Of a stretch of DNA of 61,551 nucleotides, positions 33,883 to 43,736 are shown piece after piece; the first letter of the stretch is position 1; each line of letters starts with the position of its first letter. The notes below the pieces were generated by a model, which made no database searches, was not told the origin of the DNA, and was given only the letters and a program-made list of their open reading frames with translations. Position numbers and translations under genes: made by a program. The stretch is from assembly GCF_000763905.1 (NCBI RefSeq), contig NZ_JRKN01000021.1, positions 1-61,551 of the forward strand, given 5' to 3'. This DNA comes from Paracoccus halophilus (GTDB taxonomy: Bacteria; Pseudomonadota; Alphaproteobacteria; Rhodobacterales; Rhodobacteraceae).

Positions 33883-35871
33883 ATGCGTGGAGGGCGAATA
33901 CTCTGGGGCCAGATCATTGTCGTGTTCACCATCGTCGTGGTGATGGTCTGGGCCGCGACGCAATGGGTGGCTTTCCGGCTCGGCTTCCAGCCCCAGCTCG
34001 GCGATCCCTGGTTCGAGCTAGCCGGCTGGCCTTTTTACCATCCGCCCGCCTTCTTCTGGTGGTGGTTCTCCTACGACGCCTATGCGCCCGGCATCTTTAC
34101 AGAAGGTGCGATCATCGCCACGTCCGGCGCAGTTCTTGCCATAGCTGCCGCCTTTCTCATGTCAATCATCCGGGCACGGGAGGCTCGCAATGTCGCCACC
34201 TATGGCTCGGCGCGATGGGCCGAGGATAAGGAAATCCATGCTGCCGGATTGCTTGGTCCTGATGGCGTGGTGTTGGGACGGAATAGCAAGGATTATCTGC
34301 GCCATGACGGCCCCGAGCATGTTCTGTGCTTCGCGCCAACCCGATCCGGAAAGGGTGTCGGCCTTGTAGTGCCAACGCTGCTGACGTGGCCGGGGAGCTG
34401 CATCGTACATGACATCAAGGGCGAGAACTGGAACCTGACCGCAGGCTTCAGGGCCAATTATGGCCGCGCCCTTCTGTTCGATCCGACCAATGTGCAGTCG
34501 GCAGCTTACAATCCGCTTCTGGAAGTACGGCAAGGTGAATGGGAAGTCCGTGATGTGCAGAACATCGCGGACATTCTCGTTGATCCCGAGGGCAGTCTCG
34601 ACAAACGTAACCATTGGGAAAAGACCAGCCACAGCCTGCTGGTCGGCGCGATTCTGCATGTTCTCTACGCCGAGAAAGAAAAGACACTGGCGGGTGTCGC
34701 CAATTTCCTGTCCGATCCACGCCGTCCGGTCGAGGCGACCTTACGCGCGATGATGGACACGCCGCATCTGGGCGAAGCCGGTGTGCATCCCGTCATTGCT
34801 TCGTCTGCGCGGGAACTGTTGAACAAATCCGACAACGAACGCTCCGGCGTGCTTTCGACCGCCATGTCGTTTCTTGGTCTTTACCGAGATCCGGTTGTGG
34901 CCCGCGTGACTGAACGCTGCGACTGGCGCATCGCCGATCTGGTCGGTGCGAAGGAACCGGTCAGCCTCTATCTCGTCGTGCCACCCTCGGACATCAACCG
35001 CACCAAGCCGCTGATCCGCCTGATCCTCAACCAGGTCGGGCGGCGGCTGACCGAGGAACTGGAAACCTCCGGCAAGCGGCATCGACTGCTGTTGATGCTG
35101 GATGAGTTTCCCGCGCTCGGGCGGCTGGATTTCTTTGAATCGGCACTCGCCTTCATGGCCGGCTACGGCCTCAAAGCGTTCCTGATTGCGCAGTCTCTCA
35201 ACCAAATTGAACGAGCCTATGGGCAGAACAACGCCATTCTCGACAACTGTCATGTGCGCGTGGCCTTTGCTGCCAACGATGAACGCACCGCCAAGCGGAT
35301 CAGCGACGCGCTCGGCACGGCGACAGAAATGCGAGATTCCACGAATTATGCCGGCCATCGCCTCGCGCCATGGCTGGGGCATTTGATGGTTTCCCGGCAG
35401 GAAACGGCGCGGCCGCTGCTGACACCCGGGGAAATCATGCAGCTCCCGCCCTCCGACGAGATCGTCATGGTGGCGGGCGTGCCGCCGATCCGTGCTGCCA
35501 AGGCACGTTACTATGCTGATGCGCGGTTTCAGGAACGGGTGATGTCGCCGCCCGATCTGCGCAGGCAGTCGGTGAAAATTAGTACATCGGCGCCAGATGA
35601 CTGGACGAGCCGCATTGTCGCGGCTGCGACCGGCAATGTCTCTGCCTCAGATACATCCGATGACGATCCGGCCAATGCCGGTATCCGGCGCGAACCTGAA
35701 CTACCTGAGCATGAGGAAATCATCCCGCCACCTCCGCCACCATCGCAGGAGTTCGATTTTCTGGATGATGAGCCGGACGTTGATGCCGCCAAGGCCCGTG
35801 CTCTCCGATCGCGGATGCGGATGATTGCCCGGCAGGCGTCGATGAATCCCGATGACGGCATTGAACTTTGA
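33883..35871 (+). CDS. traG: Coupling protein TraG (VirD4-like)
   Basis: The roughly 662-residue inner-membrane ATPase links the relaxosome to the T4SS. Two N-terminal membrane segments lie at about residues 7-30 and 76-96. Walker A is PTRSGKGV (152-159), and Walker B is LLMLDEFPALG near 405. The late QSLNQIERAYGQNNAILDN motif is typical of TraG. The C-terminal tail is acidic and proline-rich. The ATG at 33883 is preceded by TTGGAG. The start of the second backbone block follows a 160-bp non-coding gap after the LysR cargo. Confidence 0.95.
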   Translation: MRGGRILWGQIIVVFTIVVVMVWAATQWVAFRLGFQPQLGDPWFELAGWPFYHPPAFFWWWFSYDAYAPGIFTEGAIIATSGAVLAIAAAFLMSIIRAREARNVATYGSARWAEDKEIHAAGLLGPDGVVLGRNSKDYLRHDGPEHVLCFAPTRSGKGVGLVVPTLLTWPGSCIVHDIKGENWNLTAGFRANYGRALLFDPTNVQSAAYNPLLEVRQGEWEVRDVQNIADILVDPEGSLDKRNHWEKTSHSLLVGAILHVLYAEKEKTLAGVANFLSDPRRPVEATLRAMMDTPHLGEAGVHPVIASSARELLNKSDNERSGVLSTAMSFLGLYRDPVVARVTERCDWRIADLVGAKEPVSLYLVVPPSDINRTKPLIRLILNQVGRRLTEELETSGKRHRLLLMLDEFPALGRLDFFESALAFMAGYGLKAFLIAQSLNQIERAYGQNNAILDNCHVRVAFAANDERTAKRISDALGTATEMRDSTNYAGHRLAPWLGHLMVSRQETARPLLTPGEIMQLPPSDEIVMVAGVPPIRAAKARYYADARFQERVMSPPDLRRQSVKISTSAPDDWTSRIVAAATGNVSASDTSDDDPANAGIRREPELPEHEEIIPPPPPPSQEFDFLDDEPDVDAAKARALRSRMRMIARQASMNPDDGIEL

Positions 35872-35881
35872 AAGGGCGCCC

Positions 35882-36343
35882 ATGATGACGCGCACCCGTA
35901 TGAATGTCTATTTCGACCCCGCTCTGCTGAAACAGGTGGAAGCCTTGGCTTTGCGCCGCAATGTCTCGAAGTCCGCAGTGATCGAGGCTGCGGTAGCATC
36001 CTTCATGTCCGGCGATACGACTGAGCGGCTGGAAGCCGCCATGTCGCGCCGCCTAGACAAGCTAGGCCGTCAGTTCGACATACTGAACGAGGATATCGCC
36101 GTTCTGGGCGAAACCCTTTCGCTATTCGTACAATTCTGGCTGACCCTCACGCCGCCGTTGCCGGACAGCGCAAAGCAATCTGCGCGTATCAAAGGAAATG
36201 AGCGTTTTGAGGCGTTCATGCAGTCACTTGGTAAGCGCCTCGCCACTGGTGACAGGTTCCTCAAAGAAATATCCCACGATATGGCTGCGCTAAACGACAC
36301 CCCGTTGGGTAGTAAAACCGAAGGTGACGGAGATGGGGTCTAG
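35882..36343 (+). CDS. CopG/ribbon-helix-helix protein
   Basis: The 153-residue protein begins with an RHH DNA-binding fold: RMNVYFDPALLKQVEALALR then NVSKSAVIEAAVASFM. The rest is helical. It always sits between traG and trbB in this ICE family and probably regulates the trb operon. It is followed by a terminator-like hairpin. Confidence 0.87.
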   Translation: MMTRTRMNVYFDPALLKQVEALALRRNVSKSAVIEAAVASFMSGDTTERLEAAMSRRLDKLGRQFDILNEDIAVLGETLSLFVQFWLTLTPPLPDSAKQSARIKGNERFEAFMQSLGKRLATGDRFLKEISHDMAALNDTPLGSKTEGDGDGV

Positions 36344-36437
36344 GATTGCAACCGGTCCTATTCACCGCCAGGCTCCGCCGATGGCCGCACGCGCGTAAAC
36401 ATCTGTTGAAACAGTCCAAGATCAGGTTCTTTTAATC

Positions 36438-36462
36438 GACCCCGATCCGGGGTCCGTCTTTT
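36438..36462 (+). terminator. Hairpin with T-run before trbB
   Basis: GACCCC-gatcc-GGGGTC is followed by CGTCTTTTG. It stands 20 nt before trbB, so it ends traG-copG transcription or attenuates read-through into trb. Confidence 0.55.
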
Positions 36463-36489
36463 GCGCGCCCCGTAATGAACGGGGCCACT

Positions 36490-37470
36490 ATGACCGCATC
36501 AATTCAGAAGCCGGAAACGATTGCCCGTGGTGCGCGGATGCTACGCACCGCGCTTGGGGCATCCATTGCCCGGTTTCTGGAAGATCCCGGTGTGGTCGAG
36601 GTGATGCTGAACCCGGATGGCCGTATCTGGGTCGACCGGCTGTCCGAGGGCTTGGCCGATACGGGGGAAATTCTGTCCGCCGCCGATGGCGAGCGGATCG
36701 TGCGTCTCGTGGCCCATCATGTCGGGGCGGAGGTTCATGCCCGCAATCCACGCGTTTCGGCAGAGCTTCCCGAAACTGGTGAACGGTTCGAAGGGCTATT
36801 GCCGCCCGTTGTCGCCGCGCCCGCCTTCGCCATCCGCAAGCCCGCCGTCGCGGTGTTTACGCTCGATGACTATGTGACCGCCGGGATCATGACCAGTATT
36901 CAGGCAGAAGTGCTGCGCCTGAACGTCGCCACGCGCGCCAACATCCTTGTGGCAGGCGGCACGTCCACCGGCAAAACCACGCTGACCAACGCGCTGCTGG
37001 CCGAAGTGGCGAAAACCTCGGATCGCGTGGTCATCATTGAAGATACGCGCGAGCTGCAATGTGCCGCGCCCAATCTCGTGGCCATGCGGACCAAAGATGG
37101 CGTCGCGACGCTTTCCGATCTTGTCCGCTCGTCGCTGCGCCTTCGCCCCGACCGTATTCCCATCGGCGAGGTGCGCGGCTCCGAAGCCCTCGACCTGCTC
37201 AAAGCGTGGGGAACCGGACACCCCGGCGGCATCGGCACCATCCATGCCGGCACCGGCATCGGCGCGCTCCGTCGCCTCGAACAGCTCATTCAGGAAGCTG
37301 TCATCACTGTCCCGCGCGCGCTGATCGCCGAGACCATCAACCTTGTCGCTGTCCTTGCCGGGCGCGGATCGTCGCGCCGGCTGGTTGAACTCGCCCGCGT
37401 CGATGGGCTGGGCCCGGACGGTGACTACGCCATTACCCCCGCTACCACCACGAAAGGAGAGCCTTCATGA
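36490..37470 (+). CDS. trbB: TrbB, VirB11-like ATPase
   Basis: The 326-residue hexameric ATPase drives pilus assembly and transfer. The N-terminal domain has [19 protein letters not shown], then the RecA-like domain with Walker [10 protein letters not shown] (156-164), the Asp box EDTRELQC, Walker B-like [10 protein letters not shown] and the His box [17 protein letters not shown] 36475 is an alternative start. It overlaps trbC by 4 nt. Confidence 0.95.
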   Translation: MTASIQKPETIARGARMLRTALGASIARFLEDPGVVEVMLNPDGRIWVDRLSEGLADTGEILSAADGERIVRLVAHHVGAEVHARNPRVSAELPETGERFEGLLPPVVAAPAFAIRKPAVAVFTLDDYVTAGIMTSIQAEVLRLNVATRANILVAGGTSTGKTTLTNALLAEVAKTSDRVVIIEDTRELQCAAPNLVAMRTKDGVATLSDLVRSSLRLRPDRIPIGEVRGSEALDLLKAWGTGHPGGIGTIHAGTGIGALRRLEQLIQEAVITVPRALIAETINLVAVLAGRGSSRRLVELARVDGLGPDGDYAITPATTTKGEPS

Positions 37471-37799
37471 TCCGAACGATTTCGCGCAGCTGCCGTCTCA
37501 TGACAACTGCGGCTGCCACTGTATACATCAGCCTGATGCTGGCGCCTGCCGCACACGCATCCGGCTCGTCCATGCCGTGGGAAGCGCCGCTTCAGAGCAT
37601 TCTCCAGTCGATTGAGGGGCCCGTCGCCAAGATCATCGCCGTCATCGTGATTATCTCGACAGGCCTGGCGCTGGCTTTCGGTGACACGGGCGGTGGCTTC
37701 CGCAAGCTGATCCAGATCGTGTTCGGCCTCAGCATCGCCTTCGCCGCCAGTTCCTTCTTCCTGTCGTTCTTCTCGTTCGGCGGCGGGGCGCTCATCTGA
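37467..37799 (+). CDS. trbC: TrbC, VirB2-like pilin
   Basis: The 110-residue prepilin has a long signal segment cut near HASGSS and two hydrophobic helices (AKIIAVIVIISTGLALAF and FGLSIAFAASSFFLSFFSF). TraF (21892) is the expected processing enzyme. It overlaps trbB by 4 nt and its stop touches the trbD start. Confidence 0.93.
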   Translation: MIRTISRSCRLMTTAAATVYISLMLAPAAHASGSSMPWEAPLQSILQSIEGPVAKIIAVIVIISTGLALAFGDTGGGFRKLIQIVFGLSIAFAASSFFLSFFSFGGGALI

Positions 37800-38080
37800 T
37801 GGCGGGCAACCTTGAACAGCTCGACGCGGTGCCGGGTTTTTCCGTCCCGGTCCACCGGGCGCTGACCGAGCATATCCTGCTCGGCGGCGCACCGCGCTCC
37901 ATCGCCATTCTGAACGGAACGTTGGCCGGGGCCGTCGGCCTCGGCCTTCGCCTGTGGCTGGTCGGCCTCGCTATCTGGGCGGTCGGACACTTCCTCGCGG
38001 TATGGGCGGCTAAGCGAGATCCGCTCTTTGTCGAGGTCGGCCGCAGGCATCTGCGCATCCCCGGTCATTTGTCAGTGTGA
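37799..38080 (+). CDS. trbD: TrbD, VirB3-like
   Basis: The 93-residue protein has two membrane helices (INGTL...GLRLWLVGLAIWAVGHFL) after a polar N-terminus GFSVPVHRALTEHILLGGAP, which is the VirB3/TrbD family start. It is a small inner-membrane T4SS part that works with TrbE. Confidence 0.93.
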   Translation: MAGNLEQLDAVPGFSVPVHRALTEHILLGGAPRSIAILNGTLAGAVGLGLRLWLVGLAIWAVGHFLAVWAAKRDPLFVEVGRRHLRIPGHLSV

Positions 38081-38090
38081 GGACGCGGCT

Positions 38091-40598
38091 ATGATGAACC
38101 TCAGCGAATATCGCCGTACCTCCGCCCGGCTTTCCGACTATCTGCCTTGGGCAGCCCTGGTCAGCCCCGGAGTCGTCCTGAACAAGGACGGCAGCTTCCA
38201 ACGGACGGCGAAGTTTCGTGGGCCGGATCTGGATTCTGCTGTCGCTGCTGAACTGGTCGCGGTCGCCGGTCGCATCAACAACGCTGTGCGCCGTCTTGGG
38301 TCTGGCTGGTCGATTTTTGTTGAGGCGCAGCGGAGCGAGGCCGCGACCTATCCAGACAGCCGTTTTCCAGATCCGGCGTCCGCTTTGGTCGATGCCGAAC
38401 GCAAGGCCGGGTTTGAGGAAGCCGGCACCCATTTCGTGTCGGGCTATTTCCTGACCTTCCTCTGGCTGCCGCCTGCGGAAGACGCCGCACGCACTGAGGC
38501 CTGGCTTTATGAAGGTCGTGAGCAATCCGGCGTCAATCCGCATGAACTTCTGCGCGGCTTCATCGATCGCACTGACCGCGTATTGGCGCTGCTCGACGGC
38601 TTCATGCCGGAATGCCGCTGGCTCGATGACCCCGGCACGCTGACGTATCTTCATTCCGCCATCTCGACCAACCGGCACCGCGTTCGCGTGCCGGAGGTGC
38701 CGATGCATCTAGATGTGCTGCTTGCCGACCAGCCGCTGACAGGCGGGCTGGAGCCACGCCTTGGCGAGCAACATCTGCGCGTCCTCACGATCATCGGCTT
38801 TCCGACAGCCACCACGCCGGGTCTGCTCGACGAGATGAACCGGCTCGCATTTCCGTATCGTTGGTCCACCCGCGCCATCCTGATGGACAAGACGGATGCG
38901 ACGAAGCTGCTGACCAAAATCCGCCGCCAGTGGTTCGCCAAGCGCAAATCCATTGCTGCGATCCTCAAGGAGGTGATGACCAACGAGCAATCGGCGCTGG
39001 TGGACACCGATGCGTCCAACAAGGCGCTCGATGCTGACATGGCCTTGCAGGAACTCGGCGCTGACGTCGCCGGCATGGCCTATGTCACAGCGACCGTCAC
39101 CGTCTGGGACAATGATCCCCGTATCGCCGACGAGAAGTTGCGTCTGGTCGAGAAGATCATTCAGGGCCGTGATTTCACGGCCATGTCGGAAACTGTCAAT
39201 GCTGTCGATGCCTGGCTGGGCTCGATCCCCGGACATGCCTACGCCAATGTCCGGCAGCCCCCAATCTCGACGCTCAACCTTGCCCATATGATCCCGTTAT
39301 CGGCCGTGTGGGCGGGGCCGGAACGGAACGAACACCTCGGAGCGCCCCCCTTGCTATATGGCAAGACCGAAGGTTCGACGCCGTTCCGGCTTTCCCTTCA
39401 TGTCGGCGATGTCGGCCATACCCTCGTCGTCGGCCCGACCGGCGCGGGCAAGTCCGTGCTGCTGGCGCTGATGGCGCTGCAATTCCGCCGCTATGAAGGC
39501 AGCCAGATCTTCGCCTTCGATTTCGGAGGATCGATCCGGGCATCCGCGCTCGCCATGGGCGGCGACTGGCATGACCTTGGCGGCGGGTTGACCGAGGGAT
39601 CGGAGGTTTCCGTCTCCCTGCAACCACTCGCGCGAATTGATGATGCTTATGAGCGGTCATGGGCCGCTGACTGGATCGCTGCGATCCTGATGCGTGAAGG
39701 CACGACCATCACGCCGGAGGTGAAAGAGCATATCTGGACAGCGCTGACCTCGCTCGCATCCGCACCCGTCAGCGAGCGCACCATCACCGGCCTTGCTGTC
39801 CTCTTGCAATCCAATGACTTGAAGCAGGCGCTCCGACCCTATTGCATCGGCGGCGCCTATGGCCGGTTGCTCGATGCCGAGGCCGAACACCTCGGCCACG
39901 CCGATGTGCAAGCCTTCGAGATCGAGGGACTGGTCGGCACGGGTGCCGCGCCCGCTGTGCTGGCCTATCTGTTTCATCGGATCGGCGACCGGCTCGATGG
40001 ACGGCCAACCCTGCTTATCATCGACGAGGGTTGGCTGGCGCTGGATGATGAAGGCTTCGCAAACCAGCTCCGCGAATGGCTGAAGACGCTGCGCAAGAAA
40101 AACGCATCGGTCATCTTCGCCACACAAAGCCTGTCCGACATTGACGGCAGCAACATCGCGCCGGCCATCATCGAAAGCTGCCCGACACGGCTGCTCCTGC
40201 CGAACGAACGCGCCATCGAGCCGCAGATCACCGCGATTTACCGCCGCTTCGGCCTGAATGATCGCCAGATTGAGATCCTCGCACGGGCAACGCCCAAGCG
40301 GGACTATTACTGCCAGTCGCGCCGCGGCAATCGCCTGTTTGAGCTCGGCCTCTCCGAAGTCGGCCTCGCGCTCTGCGCCGCGTCATCCAAATCCGATCAG
40401 ACCCGCATCGCCGATCTCGTCGCCGAGCATGGGCGGGACGGGTTTCTGGCCGCCTGGTTGCGCGAGCGCGGTGTCGAATGGGCGGCCGAGCTGATCCCCG
40501 AACTCACCAATCTTGCCGAACGGCCCGAGTCGGCTCAGCCGGTCAGGCCAGATCCATTCCACCCCGACGACATCCAGGAAGAGGAGACCTTGCCATGA
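38091..40598 (+). CDS. trbE: TrbE, VirB4-like ATPase
   Basis: The 835-residue T4SS ATPase energises pilus and channel assembly. Walker A is GPTGAGKS (448-455), Walker B is LLIIDEGWLALDD near 643-655, and FATQSLSDI follows. The N-terminal half (ARLSDYLPWAALVSPGVVLN) is the CagE/VirB4 domain. The start chosen is ATG 38091, 10 nt after trbD; ATG 38094 is next to it. It overlaps trbJ by 4 nt. Confidence 0.95.
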   Translation: MMNLSEYRRTSARLSDYLPWAALVSPGVVLNKDGSFQRTAKFRGPDLDSAVAAELVAVAGRINNAVRRLGSGWSIFVEAQRSEAATYPDSRFPDPASALVDAERKAGFEEAGTHFVSGYFLTFLWLPPAEDAARTEAWLYEGREQSGVNPHELLRGFIDRTDRVLALLDGFMPECRWLDDPGTLTYLHSAISTNRHRVRVPEVPMHLDVLLADQPLTGGLEPRLGEQHLRVLTIIGFPTATTPGLLDEMNRLAFPYRWSTRAILMDKTDATKLLTKIRRQWFAKRKSIAAILKEVMTNEQSALVDTDASNKALDADMALQELGADVAGMAYVTATVTVWDNDPRIADEKLRLVEKIIQGRDFTAMSETVNAVDAWLGSIPGHAYANVRQPPISTLNLAHMIPLSAVWAGPERNEHLGAPPLLYGKTEGSTPFRLSLHVGDVGHTLVVGPTGAGKSVLLALMALQFRRYEGSQIFAFDFGGSIRASALAMGGDWHDLGGGLTEGSEVSVSLQPLARIDDAYERSWAADWIAAILMREGTTITPEVKEHIWTALTSLASAPVSERTITGLAVLLQSNDLKQALRPYCIGGAYGRLLDAEAEHLGHADVQAFEIEGLVGTGAAPAVLAYLFHRIGDRLDGRPTLLIIDEGWLALDDEGFANQLREWLKTLRKKNASVIFATQSLSDIDGSNIAPAIIESCPTRLLLPNERAIEPQITAIYRRFGLNDRQIEILARATPKRDYYCQSRRGNRLFELGLSEVGLALCAASSKSDQTRIADLVAEHGRDGFLAAWLRERGVEWAAELIPELTNLAERPESAQPVRPDPFHPDDIQEEETLP

Positions 40599-41377
40599 TC
40601 CGTATCCCCATTGCCCGTTTTGCCAGTGCGTCCATGCTGGCGTTGCCCCTCGCCATGCCGGTTGCATTGTCACCAATCCTGACAAGCCCGGCTCAAGCCT
40701 TTGGCTTTGGCCGCATCGTCTATGATCCGACCAACTACGCGCAGAATCTGCTCACGGCCACGCGCACGCTTGAGCAGATCAATCACCAGATCACTTCGCT
40801 TCAGAACGAAGCGCAGATGCTCATCAATCAGGCGAAGAACCTCGCCAGCCTGCCATATTCCTCGCTCCAGACCTTGCAGCAGAACGTCCAGCGCACGCAG
40901 CAACTCCTCGCCCAGGCGCAGAACATCGCTTTTGACGTTCAGAACGTCGATCAGATGTTCCAACAGCAATACGGCAATGTATCGCTGTCTGCGACCGACG
41001 CTCAGCTCGTCACCGATGCCCGTTCGCGCTGGCAGAACACCGTGGGCGGCTTGCAAGATGCCATGCGCGTGCAGGCAGGTGTTGTCGGCAATATCGACAC
41101 CAACCGCGCCGAGATGTCCGCTCTAGTCGGCCAGAGCCAGAACGCCACCGGCGCCTTGCAGGCCACACAGGCGGGCAATCAGCTTCTCGCTCTCCAGTCT
41201 CAGCAGCTCTCTGACCTGATCGCGCTGATGTCGGCCAATGGCCGCTCCGAAGCCCTGATCGAGGCTGAGCGTGCCACCGCAGCCGAGCAGGGCCGTGTCC
41301 AGCGCGAGCGCTTCCTGACGCCGGGATCGGGCTACCAGCCCGGCAATGCCCGGATGTTGAGCAACGGCAACAACTGA
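40595..41377 (+). CDS. trbJ: TrbJ, VirB5-like
   Basis: The 260-residue periplasmic protein has a signal peptide ending SPAQA and then FGFGRIVYDPTNYAQNLLTA, the TrbJ hallmark. Long Gln-rich coiled-coil helices follow (LEQINHQITSLQNEAQMLI). VirB5-like minor pilus parts contact the recipient. ATGA overlap with trbE. Confidence 0.94.
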   Translation: MIRIPIARFASASMLALPLAMPVALSPILTSPAQAFGFGRIVYDPTNYAQNLLTATRTLEQINHQITSLQNEAQMLINQAKNLASLPYSSLQTLQQNVQRTQQLLAQAQNIAFDVQNVDQMFQQQYGNVSLSATDAQLVTDARSRWQNTVGGLQDAMRVQAGVVGNIDTNRAEMSALVGQSQNATGALQATQAGNQLLALQSQQLSDLIALMSANGRSEALIEAERATAAEQGRVQRERFLTPGSGYQPGNARMLSNGNN

Positions 41378-41397
41378 CCGGACAGGAGGGGCGCGAC

Positions 41398-41685
41398 ATG
41401 GACGGCAAGATGTTGGCCCGGCTGGGCGCGATCATATTCGTGGCTATCGCCATCACTGCCACGGTGATCGAAATGACCCGCGAAGATGAGCCGGCGCAGA
41501 ACCGACCGGCTCCATCGCTACAGCTCTCTGCCGATCCGCTGCGCCAGAGCCTGCGCCTTTGCCAGCAGTTAGGCGAGGCCGCCGTGAATGATCCCGGATG
41601 CCTCGCCACCTGGGCCGAAAACCGCGACCGCTTTCTCGGCCGGACGCCTGTGCCCGCCGCTCCGCATCAGAACGGGGGACAATGA
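41398..41685 (+). CDS. trbK: Entry exclusion protein, TrbK-alt type
   Basis: The 95-residue protein has an N-terminal membrane anchor (LGAIIFVAIAITATVIEM), then PLRQSLRLCQQLGEAAVNDP with two Cys and a WAENRDRFLG box. This is the putative TrbK-alt entry exclusion family found between trbJ and trbL. It should hinder re-entry of the same ICE. It is worth noting because a second related element lies next to it. Confidence 0.9.
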   Translation: MDGKMLARLGAIIFVAIAITATVIEMTREDEPAQNRPAPSLQLSADPLRQSLRLCQQLGEAAVNDPGCLATWAENRDRFLGRTPVPAAPHQNGGQ

Positions 41686-41688
41686 ACC

Positions 41689-43050
41689 ATGGGCGGCACC
41701 GGCGTTATCGATAATTTCCTCGGCGTATTTACCAGCTATATCGACAGCGGCTTTGGTCTGCTTGGCGGGGAAGTCGCCTTCATCGCCACCACGCTGATCG
41801 TCATCGATGTGACTCTAGCGGCGCTGTTCTGGAGCTGGGGTGCCGATGACGACATCATCGCCCGGCTGGTCAAGAAGACGCTCTTCGTGGGGGTCTTCGC
41901 CTACCTGATCGGCAACTGGAACAATCTTGCCCAGATCATCTTCGACAGTTTCGCGGGTCTGGGCCTGAAAGGGTCAGGCACCGGTTTCTCCGCCACTGAT
42001 CTGCTACGACCCGGCAAGGTCGCACAGACCGGCCTCGATGCCGGCCGCCCTCTGCTCGAATCCATCTCCGACATGATGGGCTACTGGTCGTTCTTCGAAA
42101 ACTTCATCCAGATCGCCTGCCTGATGTTCGCCTGGGTGCTGGTGCTGCTCGCCTTCTTCATTCTTGCTGTGCAGCTCTTCGTCACCTTGATCGAGTTCAA
42201 GCTGACCACGCTGGCGGGCTTCGTGCTGATCCCGTTCGGCCTCTTCGGCAAAACCGCCTTCATGGCAGAGCGGGTGCTGGGCAATGTCGTCTCAAGCGGC
42301 ATCAAGGTTCTGGTGCTGGCCGTCATTATCGGCATCGGCTCCACCCTGTTTTCACAGTTCACCGCAGGTTTCGGCGGCGTGACGCCGACGATCGACGACG
42401 CCATGGCTATCGTGCTCGCTGCGCTGTCGCTACTTGGTCTCGGCATCTTCGGTCCCGGCATTGCTTCGGGTCTGGTTTCCGGCGGCCCGCAGCTTGGTGC
42501 AGGCGCAGCCGTTGGAACCGGCCTTGCCGCAGGCGGCATGATGCTTGCCGGGGGTGCCGCCGCAGGCATGGCCGCAAAGGGAGGAGCTGCGGCGCTCTCC
42601 GGTGGAGCCGCTGCCGTCCGGGGTGGTGCAGCCGCCGCAGGTGCGGCGAGCGCTGCCTACAGTGTCGGTTCGCTTGGTCAGTCAGGCGCCGCAGGTGTCG
42701 CCTCCGGTCTGGGCGGCGTTGCCCGTGCCGCAGGTTCCGCCGCCGTCTCGCCGTTGAAGCGTGCCACATCGAAAGCAGCAGAAAGTGTCAAAAGCAGCTT
42801 CTCCGATGGCGCCCGCGCCGGGCTAGGCGTCACCGGAGGATCGACGACGCAGGGCACAATAGGCGGTGCGAGCGCCGCCGCTTCCACCGCGCCCACCGCT
42901 CCGGCGGGAGGCCCGCCGGCATGGGCGCAGCAGATGCACCGCCGTCAGGCTCTCAATCACGGCACCACCATGGCCGCCCATGCCGTCCGTGCCGGCGACA
43001 GCCACGGCAGCGGCTCTTCCGTCAACATCTCCGAAAGTGATCGCTTATGA
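41689..43050 (+). CDS. trbL: TrbL, VirB6-like
   Basis: The 453-residue inner-membrane protein has about six helices between residues 20 and 260, including VFTSYIDSGFGLLGGEVAF and the conserved FFENFIQIACLMFAWVLVLL. A Gly/Ala-rich low-complexity C-terminus of 180 residues is typical of TrbL. It forms the inner channel of the T4SS. It overlaps trbF by 4 nt. Confidence 0.94.
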   Translation: MGGTGVIDNFLGVFTSYIDSGFGLLGGEVAFIATTLIVIDVTLAALFWSWGADDDIIARLVKKTLFVGVFAYLIGNWNNLAQIIFDSFAGLGLKGSGTGFSATDLLRPGKVAQTGLDAGRPLLESISDMMGYWSFFENFIQIACLMFAWVLVLLAFFILAVQLFVTLIEFKLTTLAGFVLIPFGLFGKTAFMAERVLGNVVSSGIKVLVLAVIIGIGSTLFSQFTAGFGGVTPTIDDAMAIVLAALSLLGLGIFGPGIASGLVSGGPQLGAGAAVGTGLAAGGMMLAGGAAAGMAAKGGAAALSGGAAAVRGGAAAAGAASAAYSVGSLGQSGAAGVASGLGGVARAAGSAAVSPLKRATSKAAESVKSSFSDGARAGLGVTGGSTTQGTIGGASAAASTAPTAPAGGPPAWAQQMHRRQALNHGTTMAAHAVRAGDSHGSGSSVNISESDRL

Positions 43051-43736
43051 ACATCTTCAGACGCCCGTCGACCCATTACGGCAAATCGCCTGAACCCGAG
43101 ACCCCGTACCAGAAGGCCGTCCAGGCGTGGGACGAGCGCATAGGTTCGGCGCGTGTGCAGGCGAAGAACTGGCGCATCATGGCATTCGGCTCACTGATCC
43201 TGTCGGCGGGCTTCGCCTCCGCCCTTGTCTGGCAATCGGCGCGCGGGACGGTCGTGCCTTGGGTGGTACAGGTCGACAATCTCGGGCAATCGCAAACCGT
43301 TGCCCCGGCCGTCGCCGACTATCGGCCGACAGATCCGCAGATCGCTTTTCATCTCGGCCGCTTCATCGAGCAGACGCGCTCGATCCCCGCCGACGCCATC
43401 ATCGTCCGGCAAAATTGGCTCCGTGCCTACGAGTTCACGACGGATCGGGGTGCGGCAACGCTCAATGATTATGCTCGGTCCAACGATCCGTTCACGAAAG
43501 TTGGGCGCCAGCAGGTTGCTGTTGAGGTGTCGTCGGTGATCCGCGCCTCAACTGACAGTTTTCGTGTCGCCTGGACGGAGCGCCATTACGAAAACGGCCA
43601 GCTCTCCAGCACCGAACGCTGGACCGCCATCCTGACCATCGTGATCCAGACGCCGCGCGACGCTGAACGGCTGCGCGCCAATCCGCTGGGTATCTATGTC
43701 AATGCCATCTCATGGTCGCGGGAGATGAGCCAATGA
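43047..43736 (+). CDS. trbF: TrbF, VirB8-like
   Basis: The 229-residue protein has one N-terminal membrane helix (WRIMAFGSLILSAGFASALVW) and a periplasmic NTF2-like domain with PWVVQVDNLG, IVRQNWLRAYEFTTDRGA and SWSREMSQ at the end. It nucleates the T4SS. It overlaps trbG by 4 nt. Confidence 0.94.
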   Translation: MNIFRRPSTHYGKSPEPETPYQKAVQAWDERIGSARVQAKNWRIMAFGSLILSAGFASALVWQSARGTVVPWVVQVDNLGQSQTVAPAVADYRPTDPQIAFHLGRFIEQTRSIPADAIIVRQNWLRAYEFTTDRGAATLNDYARSNDPFTKVGRQQVAVEVSSVIRASTDSFRVAWTERHYENGQLSSTERWTAILTIVIQTPRDAERLRANPLGIYVNAISWSREMSQ

